DNA of 64,000 nucleotides from Leptodactylus fallax. Taxonomy: Eukaryota; Chordata; Amphibia; Anura; Leptodactylidae. Shown piece by piece: positions 10,347-23,883 of this stretch. Numbering within the stretch: the stretch's first letter is position 1; the number at the start of each line of letters is the position of its first letter. The notes beneath the pieces are model-generated. The model did not search any database, was not told the origin of the DNA, and saw only the letters and a list, made by a program, of their open reading frames with translations. The translations under genes and the position numbers were made by a program. The stretch spans positions 12,044,001 through 12,108,000 of the forward strand of contig CAMRHE010000012.1 in NCBI GenBank assembly GCA_947044405.1, read 5' to 3'.

Positions 10347-12479
10347 GGTTAACACTGTAAACAAATTGTTATCCCTCTCCTACAAGGTATTTCCAATAAA
10401 TTAATTCCCGTCATCTCCCATGCAGATGCAGTAATCTTTTCACTGAAGTGTATAGGGAATATGCAAGTAAGGACCAGGTAATATTTGCATGTAGCCATAA
10501 AGTGAGCCTTCAGAATAAATTTTACTATTGTGCCTCTAAGCACTCCAGTCAAACACTGTCTATGTTTTAGGTAAAGAAAAGTCTGTCAAGTATTTCAAAT
10601 GGTATGAAATATTTTTACAACATACCATACTAAAAGCAGTCTTCATGGGGCCTCCACTCGTCTGAATAACATAAAACGGGTGGTCTTAACCATCTTAACT
10701 GATGAAACTGATATAACCCAATTTAATAAAACACCAGTACTGACATAGTATTACTAATGGCACATCAAAACATTCTCACACAGGAAAGCTCTCAGTTCAA
10801 TTACAGTTAATAATAGCAAAATAATTAGTATTTCCCTTGAGAGTGAACTTAGCAGAATTATGTATATAACTGTTATTGTTTTGTCTTCCACGGCCTGCAG
10901 ATTTATTTTGCGTTATACGCTGTATAACATATAACATTATTTTATCTGTCTTTTAGCTTCTCAAAGCAGCTCCTGATTGTCCTGAAATTAAAACCCCCAT
11001 GCAGCGTAAAGGAAGATTGGTTTTCACATAATTTGGTTATTAGATTTTTTTCCCCTCTCAGTAGTAACATTTTTTACTGGTTACTAAGGTAACATTATTG
11101 CTTTAATTTGACCTTAATGTTCTCTTTTGTGTAGGATATTTAATATGTTGGCCAGCAGGCATCTGCTTTGATTAACAGTGGCCACCACAAGAGGAAAGAG
11201 CTGGCACATAAAATCAAGTGTTAACCTCAATACTAAAAAGAAAGTGTGCAAAACTTTGGTCGCTGTCTTTGAAAAGGGTTACAGGTCGGTGTATTCTTAT
11301 ATCAGAATCCTTCCTATATATTACATATTACCTTTCAAACATATGGAAAATAAATGGAAGTAGAAGAAATGTCAGGGGAATGCTTTGACATGGTTTGCTA
11401 TATTTGTAAGACATAAGAGGCCTAGACATAAGAGATTGTGCATATCTACACTACAGTTGTATTTTTTCATTTGCAGCAACTTACATGAATTATGTAGATG
11501 AAAGTGGAGTGTATACCAGTGATTTATTATTAGGATAAGTCATTAGTTTGTGATTGGAGAGGCCCCCCTGACCCTCACAATAATCAGCACGAAGGGGCTG
11601 CTGTAGCACCATGGACCAATATGTTAATTAAGATACAGCAACATATCTTTATATGCCATTGTGCATGGAAATGCAGCTCTGCCCTGTCTAAGTACAGTAA
11701 ATGAAGCTGCAGTATATAGCATCCCAGTGGAGCACAGAGTAAAGAACTGAGAGGAGACTGGTAGTGGAAGCTGGAGTGTTGTAGTCAGGCTGCTAACCTA
11801 TTAGCTACAGTCAGATCACATGTCAGTCTGCAGTAAGATGGGTCATCACCCTGATCACTTTTATGGGACTTTGTGTACATGACTGTGAAGGTAATTTGGT
11901 TGGACCTCTTAGCTACTATCAAGCCTATGAGCCATAGGCCATGTTGAACATCAAGTGTGAAACCTGAACTCCACTTGAAGAAAATTTTTTGAGGAGTAGT
12001 CAGCCTCAAGAAAGAAACTGATCTGCATTCATCATCAAGGGCACTTCAACCACTGGAAGGGTCAGGGAGACTCACTACATCAAAGTGTCCTGGGGGATAC
12101 TACTACCACCATATACCGCACTGCAGGCCCCTTCTTTACTGCACTAGCCCTGAAGAGTGCCGGATGGTTGGTCGAGCTGACTACAGGCATCTTGAACCCA
12201 TCCATGATCAACAACTACTCCCGAACTCACTGCTTTCCTCTACTGGGTTGCTGCAAGTACAAACTTAACAATTGCTGCTTTGTTGTGCTGATCGTGGGGG
12301 TCTTGGGGTTAGACCTTGACCCACACATTGATGGCCTGCACTCCATGCACTTAGTATCTATATATTCACAGATACCAGAGGGTGGTGAGCTCATATAACT
12401 TCATTTATATGAATTTAATTATTATCAGATGGCTGGACCATTGCACCAATGAAGCCCCTTACCTTTAGTGCCACCCCTA
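10347..12479. other. Unannotated non-coding stretch
   Basis: No exon, structured RNA or transposon end recognised. A MITE-like tract may be present around 11560-11720, but I cannot define its ends. Confidence 0.35.
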
Positions 12480-12637
12480 TTTCCTCAGAGATTGTAAGCT
12501 CTTGCGAGCAGGATCTTCCCTCCTATTGTTGGACATGTTAATTATTTTGTTACACTCTAATGCCTGATATTGTCTGTTTAAGTATCTTCTGATTTGTAAA
12601 GTGCTGCAGAAGATGTTGGCGCTTTGTAAATAAAATC

Positions 12638-12675
<38 letters not shown>
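12480..12675 (+). mobile_element. SINE/LINE 3' tail ending in (ATT)n
   Basis: Contains gattgtaagctcttgcgag, then tgtaaagtgctgcagaagatgttggcgctttgtaaata and an (ATT)n tract at about 12638-12675. The same 'tgtaaagcgctgcgga...ggcgctatataa' ending closes the SINE at 33726-33985, so both probably borrow the 3' end of one LINE (CR1/L2 type). Confidence 0.75.
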
Positions 12676-12677
<2 letters not shown>

Positions 12678-15600
12678 AATAAGATAAGCTATTAAGATTT
12701 TTTTCTGGAAAAAAATGCATGTAGTAAAATACCAGCTTAAAAATACCGCTGGGTGACCAAATGCTGGAAACTAACAATATAACATTTAATTCTCATTACA
12801 GAAATACCTCTAGCTCACCAGGGGTTAAGACCTTTATAATTTTAGTCTCAGTATTATGATACTGGTATGTATAAAGTTTAGCCATTAGACACAATAGATA
12901 CAAGGCTAGCAATATATATATTACATAGCTTTTGTCCAAAAACTTGTTTGGTCAAGAGCTACTCCTCCTGATTCTCCCCTGCACATGCATGCATGACTCA
13001 AATAAGAGTGTGTGTTTCCATTGGGAAGAAAGGAGACTTGGTAGAGTTTATTATAATTTGGTATTACACAATAATACTACTTACAGGAAGGGTCAATCTT
13101 ATGCTCATTTATTAGGCTTCCGCCTCATGTAAAATTATAACAATAACAGAGCAAAAAAAAACCTCAAAATACTATGTATATACAGTGACAGACTAGTATC
13201 CCTATGGCCTACCAGTAAAATTAGTTTTGGGGGCCACTGTACAGCTTCATGCAAATACTGTATTACCAGATAAGCCATTGTTTATGTCCTGGGGCAGAAG
13301 ATGCTGCAAGATGATTAGCAACTGTGGAGTGACATTGAGAAGGCCAGAGAAAAGAGGATAATGGCCCGCCTCAGTTTCTACATGTCATTTCACTTTACGC
13401 AATGCGTCAATATAAAAAAATTGGTAGATTGAAAGCCCCACCCTGGAGATATTTCTTATTTTTAATCCCTGAAGCACAGACAGATTTGGAATAAATGATG
13501 CAGTCTTTCCCCAGATGCATCCATCACTTTTTCCCACCACCAAATGGATTTCCTGGCTGGTAATGAAATCAGTAGACTGACCTGCTGATCTAAACACCAG
13601 CCTGAAGTTGCATCTTGGATTAGGGGCCCACTGGGTGATCCACCTGCTCTCCATTGGCCTAGTCTAAGGCTGACTATATTCTACAAGCACTCACAGATAG
13701 ATAATGAATTTAGATGTTAAAAACAAAATGTGCCCAAGTGTTTAAAATATAGACGATGAATATTGTTGAACAATAATGGTTAGCATGGAATATCACTGGA
13801 CCCCCCCCCCCCCCGATACCCTGTGCCTGTAATTTGTTTTGTAATGCCTCTTTGGGTACAGTGTCTGTACAGTTCTACACTAGTTATACACTAGTCTAAT
13901 CTACACTAGACCCAAGTTTTCCATAGTAATTTGTTAATCATTCATACCTATTATCAGCTTCAATGACAACATATTATTTTAATTCTGTTTTAAGCAGCAA
14001 AATAAAGAAATAAATACTATGCAAACAAAAATTGAAAACAAAAATTATTCTAGTGTGTGTTTCATTGCAATCCTATTGTGGTAATCATCCTCACTATAAT
14101 TTCGATAGCAATTTTGCATAGCGATTCACAGTATCATTGTTAACCTTTAAAAAGATTTTTTTTTAAGTAAATTCAATGTTAACAGCAATCGACTGATATA
14201 AAGTATCAGTCAATGGATAATAACTGAACAATAAACATAATGTGTGAAATGAAACCCGCCAATACATGCTATTTAAGTCCAGGGCATGTTGTATATCACT
14301 TCCTGACTGACGTCTATATATAAAAGACCACCCGTCAGCGCCTTGGGTTACTTATTGAATGGCTTGTTATTTCTTTCAATATTGACATGTTGGAATTCAG
14401 CCAAAGACTGTAATCACTCCAGCTCTGCTGTATCAGAAGCAGTGACAATCTAAAAGGAACATACTCATTAAACCCCAAATTAAACCAAGATAACTTTCTA
14501 TCAACAAACATTGAGCTCTATGTATACAGCTTTTCCATATAGACTGCCTTATGGATGCAGAGAGACACATCCAGAAGCTTCAGTGTCTAAGAACATTCTA
14601 TTTCAAACACAAGTACAAGCTTTCTGCCAATGTAGAGCATTATTATTGGTCTGTTCTAAAAAATGATTTTCCCAAACATAATTTGCACCTTTGAAACCTC
14701 ATTATTTAGGTAGCTGTTGATAGGTTTTTATCTTCATCTGTGCTCATATTGTTTAATAAAAATGTTGCCGAGATTGTAATAGTGGTTGTTATTACCCTGA
14801 CTGTTTCATGACTATGCCTGAAATGTCATAGATGGCAACAACAAAACCCAGATCACTCTAAAACCCTGCAGTTGCAATGGAGTCCTTTCTCTGGCCTATG
14901 TCTTTGCCTATGACATACATTTTCGGTATGTGTTATACATAGCTTTTGCAGGCTTGCTCAACATTGTTCAAAATTATGAACTCACAAATTATTTTAGTTC
15001 TTGCATGGGTGATGTAGCAGATGGAGGATGCCTTTCAATGTATTGTTTATGCTTAAATACTCACTTTTTGGGTCTTTTAATCAATAATATTTTAGCAGTG
15101 TAAAATTATTTCTTCCCAGCTCAATTGCATCCATACATTTTAAACCGTTTTATTATGGGCAGCTGTGTCATGTGATCTCAGTCTGACCACCAATCCAAAG
15201 CTCTCCTGTATGGCTGACTTCTGTGAACTACAGGAATACATCTTTATGTGGAACCTTGGTCGACCAATTTACAGTGGGCCCCCAATGCCTAAACCTAATT
15301 CACCCTGTATAAGGCTGGACACATGATGATTTTAGCAGCATTGCCATGTCACCTTGCAACACTTCAAATAATGTAAGTGAATAGGACTGGTGCGGCCACA
15401 GTAATAAAATTGTACACTGAATAATCATTTTAAGGGACTGAGAGCTGTGGCCATAGCAAGCTCTGGTAGCTCTGCAAAATTTTGTGTAGCCCCAGCCTAA
15501 TATACTCTAGTAATGGAATGAATTTTTTACAGTGTGTTCTTTTTTTCTTTTTTTGTAAAAGTGAGATAAATAAATTTTCCTGTCATTTTATTGTATGGGT

Positions 15601-15738
15601 TGAGCCGATTACAAGGATACTAAATAATGTTATTTGCTGTGTTTTAAACACTATTTAAAAATGTGTCTTTTGTAATAATATTTACAATGTTATTTTCAGC
15701 TTTTTCTTCTACTGACAATGTACAGGTAAATACAGATA
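12676..15738. other. Unannotated non-coding stretch
   Basis: AT-rich. A poly-C run lies at about 13800-13814. No coding exon, RNA gene or transposon terminus identified. Confidence 0.35.
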
Positions 15739-16034
15739 CAGTCATGGACATAAGTGTTGGCATCCCTGAAATTTTTCCAGAAAATGAAGTATTTCTCTCA
15801 GAAAATTATTGCAATTACACGTTTTGTTATACACATGTTTATTGCCAGTAATTTTGTCCAGCCCATTTTTGAAGTTTTGCATGAAATTATATAATTTTTG
15901 GCTTTTTTTTCCTCATTTTTTGTGTTCCAATACACACAAAGGAAATAAACATGTGTAATTGTAAAAATTTTCTGAGAGAAATACTTCATTTTCTGGAAAA
16001 ACTTCAGGGGTGCCAACACTTACGGCCATGACTT
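15739..16034. mobile_element. Tc1/mariner-type MITE, TA flanked
   Basis: The left end CAGTCATGGACATAAGTGTT and the right end AACACTTACGGCCATGACT are inverted repeats flanked by TA (15737-15738 and 16035-16036). The arms extend for about 100 bp (ccagaaaatgaagtatttct versus agaaatacttcattttctgg). No transposase. It is a palindromic derivative of a Tc1-like element, 296 bp. Confidence 0.88.
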
Positions 16035-19000
16035 TATATCTATATATACCACTATAATATATGCCTGTAAAGAAAACTACGACTAGGTTAGGCTGGGAAA
16101 ATCTTTTCACAGATACCAGTTGAGCCTATAGCTCACTGTTAATGCTCTTGTCAGTAGGTTGTGAGTCCAAGGCCCGGCAGGTACAAGACACAAACACAAT
16201 CTCAGAGTTAGGCACCATGCACATGACCATGTGCTTTGTCAGTGTGCTAGCCTTGTTTTTCACAGCTATCACACTGACCCATTCATTTCTATGGCCGCAT
16301 ATGCACGCCGTGTATTATCACTGATAGAAGTGAATGGGGCTGTGAAGGTGCAAGCAGCACACAAATTTCATCTATGTGCCATCTATGCTGTTCAATCACG
16401 ACCTGGCCTTGCTTATATATCAAGTTCTCTCCTGAACATGTAAAGATAGCAGAGGAGGGCCACTGCCTTGTGCCAGAGGAGAATCTAAATAGAACACAAG
16501 TACAGGACAGCCTCTGTGTATGTTCCCCTGCTCAATATACACAAGAGCAGGAAGCAGTGAGCCCCGGCAGCTGCCCAACCTTGCTGGGTGCTGACGCTGG
16601 CCTGTCATCACCTGTCAACTCTCAGAAACCTCACCTTCTTCTGTATATCCCCCATAATGCAGTGATATAGTACGTGTGTCCATAGAGTGACTAGCTGCAT
16701 AATAATACATCTCCTATGGCTCTCACTGCTTTTCTCTGCAGACCCTATGGTGTACATCTATGAAATGAGGCTTCACACTGCGCTCCCCTGCCTTCTGCTT
16801 ATGTGAACTGACAGAGAGAAACTTATCACAGGATAGCAGGTGGAAGGGGGACAGGTTGAAGCTACATCACAAACAATACACTAGCTCTGCAGTGTGAGAT
16901 AGCGGACTTAAATCTTATGTCTTATGTCTATCTTACTAGTCTATCACTTGTTGTCATCAGATTGGATTCAGAGCAGAGCATGTGGTGCAATGTGAAGTTA
17001 CTCTACCACAGAAGAGCCAGAATCATGATGGCAAATGTAGGTTGCATTAGGGAGGGCTGTGCACAATATTGCATACAACTTCATGCATAAATTCAGACTG
17101 CAGCTGTATCTCAATAGTTAAAAACATTTTCACTCAGTTTGTCTGATACTGAAACAAATTATAAGGAGGAAACAGAGACACCAAATGTAATCCGTTATAT
17201 ATATTTCAAAAATGGGAAAGGGGGAATTTGAGGTGTAAGATATATACTGTTTAGTAAGAGGTTATCTAGGGCCTTACTCACACATCTGTAAAATGCTGTA
17301 AAAATCATAGATTGCATGTGTATAAATTTATGTAGAGGTCTTTTTGTCTCTGTTAAAAGAATAGAGACGTGCTCCATTTTGGTCCATTTTGCACACCACC
17401 AGGTTCCATCAAAGTCTGTGGGTCCATTAAAATCACAGAACCACAGACAAAAGAATAAGAAATGTTGAAAAAGAAGTTCATCCATTTCTCATGGACCTGA
17501 AAAACGGATCAACCACAAACCGCACACAATAAGCAGGGTGAAGTGCTGTCCATGATGAAATCTCTGCTTGTTGTCATACAGAGGCTGAAAACTTTTACAG
17601 ACGTGATGTTTCACAGCGTTTTGCTACCCAATTTTCTAGGCAATTCTCTGTAAGATAAATACATCGGAATCATACAATGTCTTCTGCCTTTATCAATAGT
17701 TATTGCCACAATGTATCAGGTAGGTTAAAAAGTAACAGTCTGAATTCCAGGCCATGCAAATCCTTAATTTGGTGCTCATAGCCTCCTATGGGCTCTTACT
17801 GTAACCTGATTTTCACATATTCCATATTAATCTATAAGAAAATATTGTGTCAGCAACATTGTATGCCATGTTATGGATGGACTTATTGGTTCCACTGATT
17901 ACAAAGACCCATGGCAATCTAGCAATCCATGCTTGACAATGGAAATGGTAAGAAAATATTGGACACAGAAAAAGAGACAAGAAAACAATAATAAGAACAT
18001 GGATGGAAAATTAGAAAATTATTCACATGGCAACATATGATGTATGGCACTGAAATTATAAGAATTTCTTATAACAGCTAGCAGTGGCTAATAAATGCAT
18101 TCCTATGTTTTAATCTCAGTTTTCTAGATAATTTAGGGCCAATATAATTGCTTCATATTGCGTGACATAAGGAGGAAATTTACTGTTCTAATAATATCAA
18201 AGATGTTCATTGGACAATGAAAGCGATTAAAGGAAAATATGACTCACCTGGGTCTGTTCAATGTTACATTTCAGAATGATAAGACTGATTCTTCTGAATG
18301 TTCAGATTGCTCCTGAGTAATGTGGATAAACCATCAGTTATTATTAAAAACATTTGGTGACCTTCTACTTTCTCATGAGAGATAATGTCTAGACCTTGAC
18401 ACAACAGCATGTAAATCTAGAATGTTATAAAACAGATTGTGTTGGCCTTTATGTAAATTCATTATTTTTCCTAATGGGATGAGGATCATATTAGTATTTA
18501 AAGTAATATCACAATATGTGCGTACCAATCTTACGCACAATATGTGCGTACCAACCAAATATTTTTGAGGTCAGGGTTCAAGAACAGGCACAGACTGCTT
18601 CTAAAACTGTGGCTCATAATGACACTTTAGAGACAGATGTGTGACCTGACAAGTGCTGTATCTGTGTGCTTCTTGAGCCCAAAGTGAAATTATATTTGTA
18701 CAGTATTTAAGGAAACCTCCCTAATTTAGCAGCATTTTAAGGCACCTTGGGGTTGTTGCAACATAGGTGAAATATGGAATGCTGCCAATAGAGTCAAAAT
18801 ATATACAAACTTGTTCACCCTTTACTTAACCATTGGTTCAAAATCGGACACATTTTCAGGTTTTTTTTGGAGACGTGCTTTTGAGGGCTATGACATTTTT
18901 TTCATTTGGGTTATTCAAATTAGTTTTATCTTTTTGTTAATGTTAATTTTATTTGCGTTTTTTTTTTAATATTTTTATATCCAGGAAAATGTAAACAAAA

Positions 19001-19202
19001 AAGAAGGGAAACATTTCTGTTATTCACGTTTTGTTTTTCTTGTTTTTTAAATAGCACAAAGTCCTACTAAAAAACTTTTAAAAGTTGTTTTTTCCACTCT
19101 GTTACTGTAATTTTTATGTAGTTGATGCATAGTTTTTCAAAAATTTTATTTGTCTCCTAATTTTTTTATTTTTTACATTGTAACCCCCATAGGGTCATAA
19201 TA
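16035..19202. other. Mostly unannotated; degraded MITE fragments
   Basis: 16210-16340 and 17260-17600 contain phrases typical of degraded frog MITEs (caccatgcacatgaccatg, agggccttactcacacatctg), but no paired ends. An 18-bp segment, cacaatatgtgcgtacca, is repeated at about 18509 and 18536. No exon seen. Confidence 0.35.
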
Positions 19203-19432
19203 GACCTTTAGGCTAGAGCCCTATGTGACATAAATGCTGCGGTCTGGCCGTGGCAGAAATGCCACGGTAAAAAACACAGCGTTTACAGTCCCTGCAAAGT
19301 GGTTGGGATTCTAGCGAACTTTCTGTGATAAGCGCTGCAGGAAAAACCTCAAGACATTGCCTCTGCGGTTTTTCCCGCAGCACTTTTTTGCTGAGGTCCT
19401 CTACATGGGGCCTTAGCCTTAAGGACATTTTA
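19203..19432. mobile_element. MITE of the 'ggctaaggccccacgt' family (copy 1 of 4)
   Basis: The left part TAGGCTAGAGCCCTATGTG pairs with the right part CATGGGGCCTTAGCCTTA. The interior has aatgctgcggt and gcgctgcaggaaaaacc blocks shared with copies at 47718-47990, 55465-55756 and 56940-57183. The edges look like TTA/TAA, which would fit PIF/Harbinger, but this is weak. Confidence 0.7.
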
Positions 19433-21214
19433 ATATAGCTTTTTTTTTTTTTTAGCTGATTTCCCCTGTAACTGGGGCTGATACATTTAGCCCCAGTTAC
19501 AGTAGGAATGCAGCCTCCTAACCTGAACTGTAGAATTGATCTGGGTCCTCTAGGACCCAGCAGTTTCTACAGTTCTTGGCCCCTGGTAAATCATAAGACT
19601 GCCGGGCCTGAGGGGAGAAGCATCATGGCGGCATCCATATCTGTGTTCAGATTGCTGTTTGAGCGCAGTGTACACAGCGAATGGGAAGGCAGGGACAGTA
19701 ATAAGCTGATTTTGTGCAGCTGCTTAACACCACATGGACGTACGGGAAAGTTATTAACAGGTTCTGGACCGCCCGTTGACTATATAATACAGTGCTCTGG
19801 AACCGGTTAAAGACTTAAATCAAATTTGGTTAAATAAGTTTTCCATGCTCAAAATATTGATGACCTATCTTAAGGGATCCGACTCCAGGCACCCCCACCA
19901 ATCAGCTGTTTTCTACACCTGATATACAAAGAATGAAGTAGGAGACAGTGGCTGAATTGAGTTACTGCAGCTAAGCTTCCGTTCAAGTGAATGAGAGCTG
20001 ATCTGAAGTAGTCTGGTTTGGCCACTACACGGAGAATGGTGATGTTTGCTTTCTGCTTCATTATCTATGTATAATCTGCTGAGAACAGCTGATCAATTGG
20101 GGTGATGAATGATATGCTGGTATCCTTAGGAAAGGCTATCAGAACTTGTAGCCTTAAAAACCCCTCTGAGGACTCCAAATCACAAAAAACAATGGGTATT
20201 GACACATAAACACTTATAGGATATCACATTGTGATGTAATATCACAAAACAATAGTCTCGGCAGGGGGGTAGTGTGGATTTGGGAGTGGTTGTGATACAT
20301 TTGTTAGACTGGTGTTTAATTTTCTTTTTCATATACAAACCATATAAAAAAAAAAAAATCTTGTGACACACATATCTGGACATGTCCAGCCAAGAGAAGG
20401 GGTAAAGGAGGACACTTCTGTATGTAAATGAAAGACTTTAAAGTTAAAGCAGGGGAGTAGGTGGTGGAGTAACCACGGCATGTACCCTTGATACTGGTTG
20501 TCATGGGGGCACTTGCAAGACACTTTTATATATTTAGATAGAAAGTAACGTTAGTGAACTGAACCTTTTCCCTGTCTGTAGCTGCAGATCTGATTAAAGT
20601 GCATGTCCTTAAAGTCCAATTTCAGTTTATATATAGAATTAATCTACATAAAAATAATGAAGTAACTTTGCATTGATTTTATCATAAAGCCTGTATTTTG
20701 CTCACAGTTGCATTATAGTTAGTTGCAAAGGTTAGGAAACAGTCAACATGCTTGATGTCAGGCATATCTCTTAACAGTTTAGTTGAACTTCTGTAATAAA
20801 GTAGATCTTTATATAGTTATATTTTCCTTCATCAGATGACGGTGTAGTGCTTGGCATACAGACTGTACTTGTCACAATTCAAATAATCTAAGAAAGTTTT
20901 GTGTAGACTCAGCAAGCGGAGATGGGAGATTTCACGTCTGAAATTAAAAGAACTCGGGATAGATTTTGGACCATAATACAGAGGCATACCTTGAGGAGGA
21001 AATCATGGCAAGTGTCCCGGGTGCTGGTTGCTGAGGGAGGGTAACAAGTCACTTTTATTTATTTAGATTAAGATGAAGGGCAGTAAACTGACCCTTTGCC
21101 ATAGGTGAAGGAAAGCCATACTTCTTAATAAAATAAAGTTATTCAGCAGATTGTGTAGAAGATTGTGTTATTGTAACTGGAAAATGATGTCTGATGGTGG
21201 AAATTTGCTGTTAA

Positions 21215-21572
21215 AGTCGTGGTCCACGATTTAGGTTGTTATGGCCTAAATATCAGATAGGTGAGGGGTTGACAGCGTTGACAGCAGGCCCTAGCACCGA
21301 TCAGCTGTACAGGGCCACTTCTGATGCCTGTACTATACACAACACCGGCCCAAAAACTGATAGCTCTGGTCCATGTATAGTAGTTGGGTACTGGTAACTC
21401 AATATGAGCTGAGCTGTAGTAAAGTCGCTTGGCACAGAATCAACTGCTTCTGGCCCTGTGTTGTGAATTGTACAGACATCGGAAGCGGCACAGAACAGCC
21501 TGTCGGCCACCCACCATTTAGGATATTTATCCAAAGGATAGGTCAAAAAAACATAAATCCTGGACAGCCTCT
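21215..21572. mobile_element. TTAA-flanked MITE
   Basis: TTAA at 21211-21214 and 21573-21576. The ends AGTCGTGGTCCACGATTT and AAATCCTGGACAGCCTCT are diverged inverted repeats. It contains the phrases gatcagctg and aaaggataggtc that recur in degraded relatives near 4240, 19850 and 58720. Confidence 0.7.
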
Positions 21573-21576
21573 TTAA

Positions 21577-23883
21577 CCAAGTATTTGTATATGATGTAAT
21601 GTTGCTGCTAATAATAATGTCCAAAAGATTTCACTCAGCTCATCATAGTTGATGGAGTTTACGGATATCTCTACTAATTTATCTTAACCTGAGAGAAAAA
21701 AAAAAACAAAACAAAATCTTTAATCCAACTATCAAAGTCATGTACAACCTCCTAAATTTGGTTGAAAGTGAATTATACATCTCACTGTTAAATCACAATG
21801 TATTATCAGTGGTTTTACATGAGGCTACATTAAACCTAGCTGAAACCATACATGTCGCATTCAGCACCACAACATCTGTATGTGTAGCAAGAAAAATAAA
21901 AAATACTCTTTAATTTTGAAATAAGAATTATCCACATTTTGAACTATTCCATTAAACATGTTACGTAAGTCATGATTACATCTAAAAGATGCTCAGCAAT
22001 GCATCACATATAGAATTTTCAACCTAATCAAATCACATAGACAGAACCGACACATCGTGCATGCTTTTGTGTCACAGAGCTATTTTTATAGTGACCAAAG
22101 GCAAGTATAATTGTTTTAGAAAGTAGATTATGGCTTTCATTTTATTAAGAGACCTCAAAGTTCAGCATTAGGCATCTGACATGTGGTTTGTGTTGAGGTC
22201 ATGTCAGGATGATTTGTTCTGGGTCTTTACTTGTTTGTCACAGAGTGGAGAAATTGTGGGGAAATATTTAATCCGATGACACAGAAAAAATAAATGTTAT
22301 CTTGCTTCCATAAATTACCATATTCAATTGCAAACTTGGCACTTTATGCTGCCATTGAGTCCTTGTTGAGTACGTAACCTCAATGTAAGGCTATGTTCAC
22401 ATTACGTCTGTGGTGTGCGTTTGAAATATATCTCTGAAGTATTTCCTGGCATATATGCTCATGTTCCTAGAGACTTTAAAGAAACAGCTCATTCCACTGT
22501 TTCCATCTGTCCGTATCAAATTAAAGGCACACCGTAAATAGAAACAGCCAAGTGCATTTACTTGACTGTTTCTATGTACTGTATGCCTTTAATAATGGAG
22601 AGACATACTACACAGTTCACTTAATTTCTGGTTATGAGTATGGCTTTGGGGTCCTTTGTTCTTGGCAACAGTGGAGTGCATGGTTGCATATATCCTGTGG
22701 CATACCACAGTGAAAGGGTGAATTGTAACAATGAAATTCTGTATTCTGTATATGGATAAAGGAAACATAGTGACACCTAAAAATAAACGCACATTCAATA
22801 AATTTAAAAAAAAAAAAATTAAAAAAAATAATACATATTTTATTACATACAAAAACAACACACCAAAACATTAAGATAAAAACATTTAAACATACACAAA
22901 CTAGAGTTGGGACCCTGTTTTATTAGATGCCCATTATAGTATCAGAACCTTGGCTCAGTATCAGATCCCTTGGTACTCCAGTGAGCTAGACCAACCTAGG
23001 GTAAAAATAAAGTCCTCTGCAAAATTCTTATTTATTTTAAAAAATGTTTAACTTTTAATTGTCTACAAATTTAAATCTGGTTATATTTATGGGAATATTC
23101 CTTTAAGTATGAGGAGATAAAAGAACGTAAAAACAAAGGTTAAAAATAAATAAAAATAACATTTGCTTTGAGTCTTTGTATGAAGCAAACAGATACTGCA
23201 CAGGGTAATCTTCCCTGAAGTAAAATGGGTGTTTATTTATTTACACAGTTGCCAACATCATTAAAAATTAGCAGGGCAGAAAAGAAAATGCCAATCTTTA
23301 TTAGTATTAAGTAATTGTATCCCCTTTTAATCTTAAACTGTGAAAACATAGTTATACTTCAGGGCTATCAATCAAGTCTGTTGATCTTATTTATGACACA
23401 TCTGTTTCTTATGCATTCATTGTTGTCTTGACCTGATAAGAAGCTACAGATTTCCTGTTTTTTTCATCCAAGTCAATGTAGATAACTATATTATTAGCTC
23501 ATTATTTCCAATGAATTCCCATAGAGCTGATAAAGATGTAAAAATTTGGATATAGCAGCCATAATATATTATTGCTTTTTTTTATAACAATCATAATTAT
23601 AAATCATTTTCTAAATATTATTTTAAATCAATACTAAATTAATATATACAGTATTGGCATGTGGAGGATTTTATGAAGGTGTGTGTTAGTACACATCCAT
23701 ATTGTACCTCAAATGCCCTCATGGAATTGTATTTAGCCACTGACCTCCCTCCCAGCAAAGAGAAGTCGGTCCTGTGTTGTCTATGTGAGGAAGATGTAGT
23801 GTAGTGGAAGCATACAGTACAAAATGGTCAATGATGAAGACACTAGAGTAAATTGACTCCATTATACACTAGGGGTGTAGCTA
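21577..23883. other. Mostly unannotated; MITE relic at 22390-22580
   Basis: The tract starting aaggctatgttcacattacg at about 22388 and ending near 22580 resembles a degraded MITE. The rest is AT-rich with no exon or RNA gene seen. Confidence 0.35.

Noticed and set aside
16110..16180. tRNA-like segment (gctcactgttaatgctc, ggttgtgagtcc)
   Set aside because: A- and B-box-like phrases only; no cloverleaf could be drawn and no SINE body follows.
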